DNA of 64,000 bases, taken from Halichondria panicea. Lineage: Eukaryota; Porifera; Demospongiae; Suberitida; Halichondriidae. The translations under genes and the position numbers were made by a program. Below are positions 1 through 13,100 of this stretch, piece by piece. The stretch spans positions 3,849,047-3,913,046 of the forward strand of contig NC_087388.1 of NCBI RefSeq assembly GCF_963675165.1, in the 5' to 3' direction. The notes under the pieces were generated by a model. The model was not told the DNA's origin. It saw only the letters and a program-made list of their open reading frames with translations, and searched no databases. Within the stretch, counting starts at the first letter, position 1. The number at the start of each line of letters is the position of its first letter.

Positions 1-1067
1 TTATGAAGGTTCCATGCACTGTTAATAAGAGTAACCCAACGTATTTAACACAAAATTAATAATGATATCATTGCACGCAGGCAGGAGTCATGCAACGATT
101 ATTTGACACTATATAGTTTCCCTCGATCCCTCCCTGCATGCTCTTTGACTGTCCGGCTTACTTCTTGGAACTTATAATTTATGCATTTCTCAACTGACAA
201 ACTAAAAATTAATGGGTGGTTCATATAATAATTGCGCATGTAAATTATACCCACTTACAGTATAATTATTTATATACTGAGTTCCTCTAGACACCCTGAT
301 CTATAGGGATGCAAGTCTTGGGGGATTCCCAGGGAAAGTACCTGGGATTACTCACGGTCATGCAGCCACAATTATGAAAGCATAGTAAATTAGGGGAAGG
401 CACTATCTACTATAAGGGCACTATCTACTATACAGAGGTTTTCAGTATGTTTCAATCTAGACCGAGTCCTTGGCCGTTTTATAGTAGGTGGTTGCTCTTT
501 TAATGGAGGTTCCACAGTAGTACCAACTCAAGTATATCAGGAGCACATGTGCTCCTGACATGCATCTTGTTAACCCCATTTACTCTAACCCAGCTAGTGC
601 ATGGTGGATCTAGAAATTAAGGATAATGAGTCCGTAGGGCGAAACACGTTTGCAACTATAGAAACAAGTTTAGAAGCTGCCACTGCTTTTAGCTAGCTTC
701 TATTCCGACATTCTATATACATGCATGCAGGTATCGACATTACTACGTAAGTAGAATAGGTGAATCATAGCATGATTGTAAATTGCTAAAAATCAATTCT
801 AACACCAAAAGGGGGGTTTCTTTGCTCCCTTAGATCTCCCCTGGATCTGCCACTGTAATAATTAAACCCTCTATTTTAACTGAGCATGCACCATGCACGT
901 TATGCTATAATTATATTATGTGCTATAGTGAGACACTCAGGCTACAACAAGTTTCAGCACGGGTTGCCGGTATGCATATATTATAATTATATGCAGCTAA
1001 TGTAGAATGTCAGTGATTTGTTATGTTAGCATACAAACACATGTAGAATTATTCTAGGCAACTTATG
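1..1067. other. Intergenic, no gene recognised
   Basis: AT-rich sequence without a convincing exon. Around 465-530 there is a degraded end of the recurrent transposon whose ends read gaggttccac / gtggaacctc, also found near 8723, 10360 and 55437-55611. Two near-identical short direct copies of 'ggcactatctactata' lie at about 398-432. I see nothing else that I can support. Confidence 0.4.
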
Positions 1068-1076
1068 TGCCCTCAT

Positions 1077-1854
1077 TAGACTCGCAAGCCACTCCCTTTT
1101 CTCTGATTGGACGGGGGCGGGAGAAAAGGGACTGGTGACTCTGGGCTACAGCTTCTGTCTCTACCAGAATTTGGGTAGAGATTAAGATTATTCATTGATT
1201 TTTCCACGTGATCCAAAAATTGCGTGAGGTTAAGTAGAATTGCGTAGCCTGCAAAAGTGATCGCAGGCTTCTTAGCTACAGTTTGAGAGTGGATGCTAGT
1301 GCTAGAAAAGAGAAGATGATGGAGTAATAACGACATCAGGCATTAAGCTAGGATATAGTCATCTAAGACACCAGCAGAGATTAGCTGTGTTTTAGTTTTA
1401 CGTGATGAGAACTGTAGATGGAGAACTGGCAGCCGAAAGTCAGTGTGTTATTGGTTGCCTAAAGCTTTTAATAACCTGTACAATACAAGACAGATAATGG
1501 CAGAGGGCAGCAGTACATTGAATTGAGAGTAGTCAGACTTGTACAAGCTGTCTTAAATTGCTGCCACTCCTCGGTTCAAAGAAAGACTGCCAAGATTTCT
1601 ACGTTTATCAGCTGTTCCATGCTAATCCACAAGTTGTGGCACAACAGACACTGGTACAAGGATCTATAATATCAAAAGGCTGGCTAGATAGATCTGTATA
1701 CTTGTCTTCTGAGCTTTTGACGCATCTGGATAATTTGCACGTGACATTAATATTTAATAGCATTCCTGATTTACACAAGTTGTAGCCCAGAGTCACCAAT
1801 CCCTTTTCTCCCGCCCCCATCCAATCAGAGAAAAGGGAGTGGCTTGCGAGTCTA
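1077..1854. mobile_element. Non-autonomous DNA transposon, long TIRs, 9-bp TSD (Mutator-like)
   Basis: A terminal inverted repeat of about 73 bp begins tagactcgcaagccactccc at 1077 and recurs as its reverse complement ending at 1854, with only a few mismatches. The element is flanked by an exact 9-bp direct repeat, tgccctcat, at 1068-1076 and 1855-1863. Long inverted repeats plus a 9-bp target duplication fit Mutator-like elements; this assignment is inference. The 778-bp element encodes no transposase. Similarity between the arms weakens inward but can be followed beyond 100 bp. Confidence 0.85.
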
Positions 1855-1955
1855 TGCCCTCATCAGGTCGAGAGATTTAAAGTATAACTGTTAGTCTGCA
1901 GCAGCACATATTTTTCTTTCTACCGTAACACGTACATAAAACACTGCAGTCTTTC

Positions 1956-2821
1956 TCAGTTCTCAGAGTTTTCTCCCTGGTTGTTAAGTGCAGCACAAAG
2001 AGAAGCCAGGCTACAGCAGCACGAGAAACCAGCAATGAGACCAAACACACCAGCAGACGCTCCGAATGCCACCAAACGTTTGTCGTCAAGCTGAGCCCCG
2101 GCAGCTATAAATATGATCCCACCAATGAACTCAAACAGTCCAGATAGAAGCACACAACTGAACATAATCAGAGCAGCACACGGGTTGACATTATCAGAGC
2201 CACACATAGCTACAAGGATAAAATAGCCCATAACTGCAATTACTGGGATAGTGCTCATTATAGCTGCTGCTCGTATTGCAGGTTGGTTTGGAAAGACTTG
2301 CTGATCAAGAGCCCAGCCTACTCCCATCGTTATAGTGTAGGCCACAAAAGAGATAGCAAATGATACAGCACCACAGATGTATATACGGTCCTTGCCCATA
2401 TTGTCAAGAAACTGTACAATATAAACAATATTAGCAGCACAGAGTATTCACTCATACGAATAATTACCTTGATATTGCCAGTATCAGTACAAAAAAATTG
2501 TCAGTATAGATCTAGCTTGCTCAGCTGCTCAGGTCTTGGATTAGCATGCAGGAAGTGAACATTTGTGAATTTATAGTGTTTGCTCATTAATTATTCATGA
2601 GATAATGTTTTTATTTATTACATGGCCATTGTATGAATGCAGGCAATGATAACGTTCATATTCAAAACTGTCTGTTTTTCCTTTGTATACAGAATAGCCA
2701 TCAGAGATCTGTGGTGGACACTAGTAGATTTTGCTGCATCAGTTTTCTATACAGGTACAAGAGGCCATAGATGGACATACAAGAGCTCTACGACAAGATC
2801 TATACTTACCTTAGATCCCAT
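1956..2821 (-). CDS. Small four-helix membrane protein, two exons
   Basis: The model joins exon 1 at 2810-2821 (ATG GGA TCT AAG, then gtaagt) to exon 2 at 1956-2411 (after ...tgtacag), both in phase 0, giving 155 residues. The join matters because the exon-2 frame stays open upstream of the Met codon at 2399. The product has four hydrophobic stretches: near residues 15-35, 55-75, 83-110 and 115-140 (Cys-rich, GFSCCCSLASLC). The tail is short, polar and acidic. This resembles MARVEL or claudin/tetraspan-type proteins in general layout, but I recognise no family signature, and the function is unknown. The 12-nt first coding exon is the least certain part; the alternative start is Met at 2399 (147 residues). 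Confidence 0.6.
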
Positions 2822-2969
2822 TTGAGTGTATATTTAGCAGGGAACTATGAGCTATATAGTACCGGTACTATAGATTGCTCTGGGCTACAAACTACAACAT
2901 TGTACAGTGTATTGTGATTTACAAGAAGGTACACATGTAATAACATAAAAAAATATTGTAGCTAGATGC

Positions 2970-4780
2970 TTTGTCTAGTAATAATTATAATAACAGAACT
3001 AGAATGAAAGAGAGAAGCTCTAGTTTCTTTTTTTGGCTTTGTTCGAGAGTAGTAGGAGACGCTCGTTTTTTGGGCAGTGTGCTGTGCTTTTTTGCTACAA
3101 GGCTGCATGGGGGAGGAGCTGCATGGATGTATGAAAGTGCTGGAATTCTAGCTTTGGCTTCTTCCTAAAGTTCCTTTCGCTTTGTTCAAGAGTAGTATAG
3201 GAGTACGGAAGGGTATTAGAGTCAAAATTCCCAGCTTTTGTCCCAGTATTTGTCCCGGTGTTTGTCCTGGTAAATGTCCCGGTACACGTTCCGGTACGCC
3301 TTTTTCCTGTGGGCGAGGTCGACCAGCCTCCCAAATTTGAGGTGTGGTCGTCACAGCCCAGCAATTACTGCTGCATCCGCTCCAGTTCTTTGCCCCAGAA
3401 AGTGTCCTGGTATGTGTCCCAGTAAGTGTCCCGGTATGTGTCCCAGTAAGTGTCCCGGTAAGTGTCCCGGTATGTGTCCCAGTGAATAAAACGCAAAACT
3501 TCACGCGGTATTTATTCGAGGCAATACACTTTAGAGTTTAGGGAGTGATTAGCCTAGTGTGCATTATATAATAATTAGTGTCTTGATGTATGTGCATGAC
3601 AGTACAGTATGATGTATGTGACAGTACAGTAGAAGCGAAGACACTGACGTACATCTATACACATAGATTAGTGCAGCAAGTCCTGGAGTAACTTCTATGA
3701 AGAGGAACACCAAGTATATCTGTCACCAACCAACGGAAACACTCTTGAACTGGACTACATTCCTCTAGAACAACTTTAATACCACCCATTTCAAGTGCTG
3801 TTTCATACTCCTTTGTACTCCAATCTATTAAACGTTATAACTTTAAATTTAACACTGGCTTTATATTTTGTGTATAATTATCCGTTTTACATGACTAAAA
3901 AGGGAGTGGTCTTGTATAATAGGCAGCTGCCTCACTACAACCCTCGATCCTCTTGAGACAAAACATAAACAACAAACAGTTATAAGTTTATGTGTAAAAT
4001 CAAATCAGAAGTTTGGGTCTTCTTAGCCCCTCACAAGGCTGCATTTTCGTAGCCTCACATGGCTAGGTTCTTAGTGTTTTCTTAGCCTCACAAGTCTGTC
4101 TTTTTAACCTCACAAGGCTAGGTTCTTCGTATCTTCTTAGCCTCCACAAGGCTCTTTTATGGCACGAGGCATTCACTTCCATTGCGCATGCGCATTCCAT
4201 GAGTTAACTTGTCGCAATATTTATTCTGATACTGGGACATATGCCGGGCACATACCGGGACACATACCGGGACACTTACTGGTGCACATACCGGGACACT
4301 TACCGGGACACATACCGGGACACTTGCCGGGGCACAAAACTGGATCGGATGCAGCAGTAATTGCTGGGCTGTGACAACCACACCCCAAATTTGGGAGGCT
4401 GGTCGACCTTGCCCACAGGAAAAGGGAGTACCGGGACGTGTACCGGGACCTTTACCAGGACGTTTACTGGGACAAACACCGGGGCATTTACTGGGACAAA
4501 CAGGCTGGGAATTTTGACTCTAATACCCTTCCATATAGGAGCTGCTCGTTTGCTGGGCTTGTTTGCTGCAAATTATAGCTTAGGTGTCTTCCTTTCGCTT
4601 TGTGAGAGTAGTACGAGCTGCTCGTTTCTTGGGACTGGGCTTGTTTGCTGCAAAACTGGGGGAGGAGCTGGATGTTTCCGTTTTGTGGGTGGAGCTAGGA
4701 CTATAATTTTGTCCATCAAGTTGAGGTGGAGGAACAGGGTTGACTTGAATAGAGACCACATGCAGATTTAGTAGAGACAC
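2970..4780. mobile_element. Foldback-type element with 12-bp minisatellite arms
   Basis: Two inverted arms lie at about 3206-3495 and 4220-4533. The outer ends, ggaagggtattagagtc and gactctaatacccttcc, are exact reverse complements. Each arm carries a degenerate 12-bp tandem repeat (consensus gtgtcccggtat in the left arm, its complement in the right). Each arm also has a shared non-repetitive core (cccaaatttgaggtgtgg and its complement). Flanking modules containing 'gggggaggagctg' occur in direct orientation at about 3110 and 4662. The spacer holds a looser tandem motif, 'cctcacaaggcta', at about 4025-4155. Arms built of internal tandem repeats resemble Foldback transposons. The open frames across the arms only read through the tandem repeat and are not taken as genes. 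Confidence 0.7.
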
Positions 4781-5811
4781 AGAGATGCCAACTCTTAAAA
4801 ATAATGATGCAGTTGCTAGATTGGCTGTTTATATAGGTTGACTGTTGCTAAGCTATAGTGCACTTTCTAGTAGCCAATAGGTTTTGGGATCTAAATCAGT
4901 TAGAACATGTGCATTCGGTATCTATGGTTATAGTGTCCCTCATCCCTCGGGCTTAAGGATGTTTAGATATTTCATTATCGTAATACTTGTTCTGTCATAT
5001 CTGCTCTTTTGTACTATCAATACGCAAAAATTGTTGAAAGTAATTAGACTGTGTACTTGTATTATTACTGTGATTCTATTGTTAGACTTATAAGTTATGT
5101 CCTTATTTGGTTTTTAGTCTAGAAGATTCTATGCACGCTTGTATTTATAGTCTGATTTGTGCAAAAGGTCAGTTGGCCATGTGTTCAATTCAATTGTGAA
5201 ACTCAACAAAAATGAGCCAAAAATAAACAGTATAAAGTGAGTGTTCTGGCTCCAATGTCTTAAATTGATTCTCTATGACATTTTTACATATGGCCCTGCC
5301 CCATGCCTCGTTCATGCTTAAATAGGACATGATCATCAGCTAAGAAGGTAGAAAACTGACGCAGAAGTTTTGTAGCTAGCTTTGCCAAAATTGCTGCACA
5401 GAGGTGAGCGGGAACGCCCACTTTTTTGCATGGGTGAAACACTATATCCTAACCTTAAAACTATACATACATTAAAATGAACAAAATGTAGCCAGGTACA
5501 AAACAGGTCAAGCTGAGATTAGAGATCACGTGACAGCACTTAGAACACACCTCACATGTTTAATGCTGGTGCACTTGGATGGACTCTTGGTTACGTAATG
5601 CAGATTGAATACTAATCTTTGGCTAGGTGTGTATGCAGAGCATGCACTGAGCCAGTAGCCCTTACCATGCGCTGCCCACATCTACCACCTGCATGCAAAA
5701 ATAATTAATGACATGTATATAGCAGTGGCTTACATGCAGATGCACTTTGCTCTCATCTCACTCTGCTTGTATATACTCTGTGTAAATTGTAAATTAGGCA
5801 GTTTTTTCATA
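4781..5811. other. Intergenic, no gene recognised
   Basis: AT-rich sequence. The longest open frame (4884-5093) has no splice-consistent partners and no recognisable domain. Nothing else that I can support is visible. Confidence 0.35.
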
Positions 5812-6402
5812 TAAGGCCACAACAAGAGGTATAGTTCTGTTTCTGGTCAGGTTGCTTCCCTGATTACGTGAGGCCAGGAGGGACAACAGCAACTGAGCCA
5901 CAAATATTTGCAGTGTCATCACTTTCACAGTTTGTCTTTAAAAAAGTTCACAGCATGAAATTGTACAAAAATAACATCTATAACATACAGGTGGAGTTTT
6001 GGGAACCAGTCGAGCATTGAGGATAGAACAGAGTATTGTCTCTATATCAAACACCGTACTGTCATTGCACTAGCTTGAGCTATTGTACGTGCTCTGTATC
6101 TCTCTCAAAGCACACTTCATAATCATTGTGTTAGCAAGATAATGTATACATTAACATTAATACAAGATACAACACACAACACTTAGCTTACTGAATGTTG
6201 GTTGAAATAATTTTATTGTAGGTGCTGTACATGATGTCAATGATAACTATTTGTGATACTGCGCATGCGCAAACCACACCCACTTAGCCTAAAGTGAGTG
6301 GGTGTGATTTGCGCATATGCATTAGGTGTGTTGCTGAAAAACAGCATAGAGCAGGCGGATGGACCAGAAACAGAACTATATGTACCTCTTGTTGTGGCCT
6401 AT
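5812..6402. mobile_element. MITE with ~40-bp TIRs, probable TA target site
   Basis: The left end reads aggccacaacaagaggta followed by tagttctgtttctggtc. The right end (6361-6402) is its reverse complement with a 4-bp insertion. TA dinucleotides border both ends, as for Tc1/mariner-type insertions. It contains no coding capacity. An internal hairpin lies at 6260-6322. Confidence 0.7.
6260..6322. repeat. Near-perfect hairpin with a gcgcatgcgc core
   Basis: The arms tgcgcatgcgcaaaccacac... and their complement (gtgtgatttgcgcatatgca) are separated by about 7 bases. The sequence tgcgcatgcgca matches the animal NRF1 consensus, but here it lies inside a transposon, so a regulatory role is doubtful. 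Similar tgcgcatgcgca sites occur at about 4183 and 14078, also in repeats. Confidence 0.6.
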
Positions 6403-7160
6403 AAGTATGGTGTGCCTCATTTTGAGCTTTGCCGTGCAGAGTCTAATATTCAGCTCACAGAATTATAAAATGATGAACATCCAGAAGCTAAATTGGTAGA
6501 TCTAGATGGCAGGATTAAGGTTTATCTACAACATTCACATTGACCTTGAGTTAATTATATCTAGATTCAATGGTTTATAGGATTTGAACACTCACTTGTT
6601 GTAGACATTGCTTCAGGGTACAAGCGAATCATTCCACTTCATTAGCTGGTTGACATCAGTCGGTCGGTCGCAGAAACCTTTTTTGGGAATTGTGTTTAGT
6701 TGTGCATGGTAGATCTCTGGATCTATGTCATCGCTTTATCTTCAATTGTCTTTGCTTCACAAAAGCCAAATCCATGAAACCTGTGAAAATGACAAGGTTG
6801 TCACATGCTGTTATGAAATAAACAAAACCTGAAACTAGATCTACACAACTAGCAGCACTGTAAAGTGCACTGTCTTGAAACATAGATCTACATACAATAA
6901 TATAGATATAGATCTCACTCATTCAAGCTAACCAGCAGCACTCAGCACATCTTCACCTTTAACAAGTAAGGCTAGAGGCTAGATCTATATAGATAGATCT
7001 TTTTATAGATGATTTGCATTTGCATGATTAAGGATCTTTACGTGATAAAGATAATTAGCGAAGGCCTCCATCTTCAGTGCGGCCTGGAATCAAGGCTAAT
7101 TCTAGTCTATGCTATAAAACATGCAAAGCCAAGTGTGAAAATTATTACCTATCTTGAAAC
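6403..7160. other. Region upstream of the M8 protease gene
   Basis: AT-rich, with repeated agatctag motifs at about 6930-7010. It should contain the promoter of the gene starting at 7161, but no clear core promoter element can be assigned. Confidence 0.3.
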
Positions 7161-10100
7161 ATGCAATCACACTCGGTGTTGATTTTCTGTTGCTGGACTG
7201 CTCTATGGAGCATCACAGCTGCTGAGTGTGATCAACAGAGCTTCTGTGGCCATCCCCTCATGGATATTGAGGTAGATTTTATGTCAGACATGTATTTTGA
7301 TGTGCATGCAATATTGGGTTTCACTGATCGATGGAAACTGCTTGCTACCTAGGTCTAGAGCTAGTCTATATGTACCAGCTTTTGATCTATAGCTTTTGAT
7401 CTATATATATAATTATTAAAAAAATTAATTTTGACTACCATATAATTATTATATGGTATAGTCAAAATTAATTTTTGCATCAGGAACACTAGTCTTAGCC
7501 CAGCACTAGCTACCGTGTCTAGAAGAGTTGTCCCGTTGTAACAAACTACCACAATGCATGGGTGATATATACATGAGGCCACCAGAAAACAAACGTCTTG
7601 GGGCTAGCAATTACAGGTTAGTATTAAACCCATTCCCTTTTCTGGCTAGCTATGTACCGTATTGAGGGTTATCCCAGTGCATGAAGAATCTCACGCTCTC
7701 ACAAGAATGCAAAGGCTCACGTGCCATGGCCCACACATTACTGATACTCATATACACCGTTTCCAGTCTTGTGTATTAACTGTTTTGATTATGCTACCTC
7801 CTTCAGATCCAGGGTATGGTTCGTCAGAATACGAGTGGTAGAATCAAGAGGAGTTCTACGTATGAGCCTATCAGAATCACGTTCTCTTATGATGATACTT
7901 TCAACACTTTGTAAGCATGACAAGGTTTTGCTGTATGTATGTATCATTAGTTTTGATAATAAATGCAGAAAGGTTGGATATAATTATTATACGATCACAA
8001 TCACGTGCACTAGTTTTTGCAGAGCTGGCACAGTCCATGTGAACTTTTTGCGTGGTCATCGGAGACTGCTGCTTTTTTGTGATTCTCTGGCTACTACATG
8101 CATATGAATTATATAAAGCTTGTTTTAACCGTTCAACCCGATCCCCTCCATTCTGATGGGTTATCAACGCATATGACTATTACCAGCCAGTACAGTGCAA
8201 GCTACATACAGCACCGCTGAACTACCTTATAATAATTATAGCTAATTCTAGACACAACAGACACAGCTAGTCGTGCAGGTGTTATAATAAGCTTAGCAAA
8301 GTCAATGGTATCATAACTTTTGGTATCTATGGTAACGTGGGTAAATAACCTTAGGAATTTTCACGTGAATGACGACGCATTTCCAACCTTCTTTGATATA
8401 AATGCATTGATTTTGGTCACAACAGTAAAGTTGTGATATTAGTCAATTAGCACACAGTCTCTCAGAACGAAACTCCCGCATGCATGTCATAGCGATGTCG
8501 TATAAACTATAGTTGCATGCACATCATTCGTGCAATGCACTTTACACATTGACCATACCATAAATTAATGATACATTGTGATGTCTATACCCGCTCCTTT
8601 TGTTTCTGAATCAGGTTGACACCTGCTCAGAGAAGCCAAATTCAGGTAAGTGTTACTATACTGTCAGACTCAGTCAGTCAGAAGCTCCGATTCAGATTAC
8701 CTGTACATGTCATTGTATATTATGTGGAACCCCATAAAACGGACACCATTGATCGAGGAACAGCCATTATAGAGAGGTGGTCTTAGTTGAGTACCATATG
8801 GATCCACAGTATGAGTCAATTTCTCTTACAAGTGAATCTTGGAACTTTGCTAACACAACCTTGGAATCTGAAAATAGTGCATATGTGTAATTTCGTTCCT
8901 AAGATTAAAGAGTCAATCCGGACCTGAGTTCTTGGCCATTTTATATGGGGTGCAATTTAAAACACCATGTGTAAAATCTGCATGCATGTTTGCATGTATT
9001 TCAATGACATACTATGTACTGTGCATGAAAATCCACTTCAGTAAATCGGTGTCCCTAAATCGCTCTCACGTTTTGCTAGATCATTGTCCAAATTAATATC
9101 CTCACGCCTGTCTTAGTTTTGAGAGATTTGCCACACATGGTATCGAGCTGACAGAACCCGATTCAATTTAGCAAGTGTGACACTGATTTAGTAAAATTAA
9201 TTGAGACACCGATTTTGTAAAACGTGAGATCAGTTTATTAAAGCATGAGATTGATTTAGGGTGAGCAGGGGCAGATTTAGAAAAATGAGTAGGTTGGTGG
9301 TGATGAAAAAGAACAAGCGCGTGTCAGCGCGAGCTATTTTGGGGACCACACCCATTTTTGCGTCAATTCCTGTTGCACTCGAGTGATTTAGGTGTGGTTT
9401 ACAAGTAAAACTGATCTTCCAATCAGAATAAGTGAGACACGAAAAATCAATATTAACTGATAAAATTCTCCAAAGTCAGGGGGGTGCTAGAGCACCCTTA
9501 GTCTCGCGAGCAGCCGTCGAAGGGGGAGGACGTCTGGTTGAACCCGCCGCTTTTCCGTGATACTCAGGAATGTGACATTTGTATGAATATCTGTTGTCAT
9601 ATCACGTCACTCTAATATTAATGTCAGAACTGTCTGAACACGTCATATTAAATATTAAACAAACTTAGAGTAGAAAAGCACAGTATTTTAATAGTCTGCA
9701 AAAAGTATTATTCTCTACAAGAAGGACTACAGAACGCATAGTTCCCTCAAGAGCTAGCTGCTCCCAGACAAACACGTTTCTATAGGTACCATCTATCTAC
9801 CATTCCTCTTTCACAAAATCTTTCACAAAACTTTTATTGGGTTTGAGCTCCTAGCTTTATGGCAGCAACACTGTCACGAATAGCAGCAGCTGACTTTTTT
9901 GTGCAGAGTAATCTAGCTTCTATAGGCTTCTGATCTAGCTGCTTATCTTTATAGTGCACACTTCCTTTCTACAGGTTACGTAAAACCACACCGAAATCTA
10001 GCAATCTGATTGGTGCGACAGCATATATTCCAAAATAGGGCCGCCATGGAAAAGCGGCGGGTTCAACCAGATGTCCTTTCCCCTTCGACAGCTGCTTGCA

Positions 10101-13100
10101 AGACTAGAGTACCCTCTGCTACCTTCTAGATCCGTCTCTGGTGAGACCAATTTTAGTATATATAAAGTGGGGCACCAATTTAGTTAAAACGTGAGAGAAG
10201 AGTTAAACCTGATTGTGTTAGTAATTTGGGACACGCAGATAAGTGGATTTTCAAGTAGCAGTTTTCACACATGGTGTTCTGACACAAAGGGTACCCTATA
10301 GTTTTATAGCGGGTGTATATGGTTGCTTTTCGGAGATGGTCATTGATGGAGGTTCCACTGAATGTAATAAATAATTGGCCATTTCGTATTTGTGGGCATG
10401 TAAGCTATATACTTATGAATTCTTCAGACTGTGGTGATTCCAAGCGCTGAGATGTACTTTGAGTCAACACTCAGTGTGATCAGAACCACCAGTAACTTAC
10501 TTTTGGACAGGTGCTAAGTGAATTCTACAGTCATTGTGTCTACAAGTACAGTATAGATTTGTTGCATGTAAGACTGACTCTCCATGCACTGTACACACAT
10601 TTACTCGTTAAGATAATGCAGTTCCTGGGTCCATTTCTTTTCATTGGTTATGAATAGATCGTGTAACGACAAAGGATTCCTTGTTCCGGTTACTGATCCT
10701 CCAACATGTTTCGAACAATGCATAGAACCACCTACTTGTGGACCAGTGAAAATTCCTGATGACCATCTAAAGGTTATTAATTAAGATGACATGTCTAAAA
10801 TATTCTGTCTACTGCATGAGTTCTTTACAACAGGAATGTGTTGAGTGCAATACTGATCCCGCAACTTGCACCACAAGGCCTACCACTGTGAGGGGAGCAG
10901 GTGTACCTAATACTGATCTTATCATTTACGTGTCCATTAACTGCTCTGATGCACCTTCCGGAGTGGTGGCATTCGCCGGGGCCTGTCAAATGGAGAGTCA
11001 GCTAGACAGGTGAGCCAGTTGAAAAGTGCATGCACTGTACAGTAATTATCTAAACGATGGCTACAGTTTCTTTTGTTTTCTTGCGAACATTATTATGGTA
11101 CTTTCGAATTCAAAGTGTATTTAACTTAATTATCACTGGCTGTGCATGTTATGTATATAATATGTATATAATTATAGCCAGCTTAATTGTGCAAGGCTGT
11201 AAGATGTATCTAGTTAATTTTTTTGTAGATAGACTCTATAATCTCTCAAGACAAAATGAACTCATGGTGTAATAATTATACTTTTTTCCAGGCCAATAGC
11301 TGGAATGATGACATTTTGTCCTCCTGCATTCACCCTCGATAATGATACACTTGTAAGGGTTGTTATTCATGAAGTGTTTCATGTTTTGGTAAGTTTTAGT
11401 TTTGGCTCATAATAATAATATTTTAGCATCATTAATTACTAAAGGGCTTCTCCTCTGACCTGTATCGTTGGTATCGTGATGAGAATGGAAATCCCAGGAC
11501 TCCAAGAGATGGGAATGGTTTTCCTCCAAGGTAAATTATATATGCGTTAGATGTACCCTTTTTAATCTTATGCCATGTAGCAAACCTAGCACCGAAACAT
11601 TACAGACAGAGACGTACACCGACTGGTCCACCAAAAATGGCCTTATCAGTCATCAAGTGACACTCTTGGTCACTCCTAATGTTCTAGTGAGTTACTATAT
11701 CTGATCGATGGACCTTTCTAGAACGTACTTTCAATTGTGTGTTGTAACCATGCAATTGAAGCATTGGTACACATGTAACAATATCTTATTAATCCTGCTT
11801 CGAAAAGTCAAACATAAAAACATATTATGCGTACCTATACCTCATTACAACATTGATTGCAGGAACAAGCTCGACTGCACTACAACTGTTCTAGCATCAT
11901 TGGTGTTGAGTTAGAGAACCAGGGCGGAGGAGGAACAGCTGCTTCTCATTGGGAGCAGAGGATTATGGGTGTAAGAGGGAACGTTTGTTGAGGGAAGAGA
12001 TATCACCACATTATTGCTACAAACTGTGTTACTAACAGTGCATGATAAAATACATGCTTACATGATTCAGTTTTTAATATAAATGCACAGAATGAAGGGA
12101 TGACTGGCTTTCTTCTATTCAGCCTACCATTCTCTAGAATTTCACTCGGCCTTCTTGAAGACAGTGGGTAGGTATTCAACCAATAATTATTATGTGTGAA
12201 TATGATTTGATAGATGCAGATGTCGGAGTGAATATATCACAATCAAAAATAAACCCACCTGTTTTGTACAATGCCTTATGGCCATGCTGATTGCACTATA
12301 CTGCTCATCTCTGACTTTGACACAAAATTAATTCTTCAAATATCTTGTAGTCAGCTCAGTTATCAATAATGATATTTTCTGGCCTTTAAAAAATACCACA
12401 TTTTGCTCACACTCACTGTGACTGCACACCTACACTTCCTTCTTTGCATGTAGTTGGTATAAGGTTGACTACAACATGGCTGACGCCTTAGCTTGGGGTT
12501 TCAACTCTGGCTGTACAATCCCTCACGGCAGCTGTAGGGAATATATTACTCAGCAGCAAGAAAGGTGTGTTGTTCATTCTATATTAATTGTTAGATGCTT
12601 AATGCAGTGGAGAGAGTATTTCTCCATATTGTGATGAAGTGGATGACACTACCACCGGATGTACTTTGGATCACGAGTACCTATCAAGGTGCAATCTTCG
12701 GAGTAACGCCAATCCTCCGGCCCAATTCCAGGTATGACTTTCGTTCTCCATTTCCTTGTTTATAGCGGAGAGAGATAAAATTAATTTTCACAGATTGCAC
12801 AGAAGCCACACAAATTCTAATAGCAAAAGTGTGTCGGTGTGGTGCATGGGGCTGCCACTCTCTGTTATGAAATTCACATTCACAAAATAGCCAATTCTCT
12901 AAATTTAAGTTCATTGTTTATTGGTATAGTTTTTCAATGTGAGTGCTTACGGTGGTGGACTAGAAAGTGCTGATTACTGCCCTCTTGAGCGCAATATACC
13001 TTCAGTAAGTGATTCAAGATGGCTTATTCTGTTCACGTTTTCATTTACGTTTTCATGGAGTATACTATCTATAGACGAGGTGTTCAGATCCTTCAAACAA

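Noticed and set aside
3370-3500. Regular repeats that could suggest a CRISPR array
   Set aside because: The units are 12-bp contiguous minisatellite repeats without spacers, and the surroundings are eukaryotic.
3095-3541. Open frames across the 12-bp repeats, both strands
   Set aside because: The repeat length is a multiple of three, so all frames stay open; the products are simple repeats with no start context or splice support.
7769-8107. 112-residue open frame as a separate gene
   Set aside because: It overlaps exon 2 of the M8 protease (7807-7910) in another frame and has no domain.
11960-11970. Donor at 11969 (ggtgtaag read as gtgtaa) for M8 exon 10
   Set aside because: It creates an in-frame stop in the next exon; the donor gtaaga after 11970 keeps frame and restores the NEGMTG motif.
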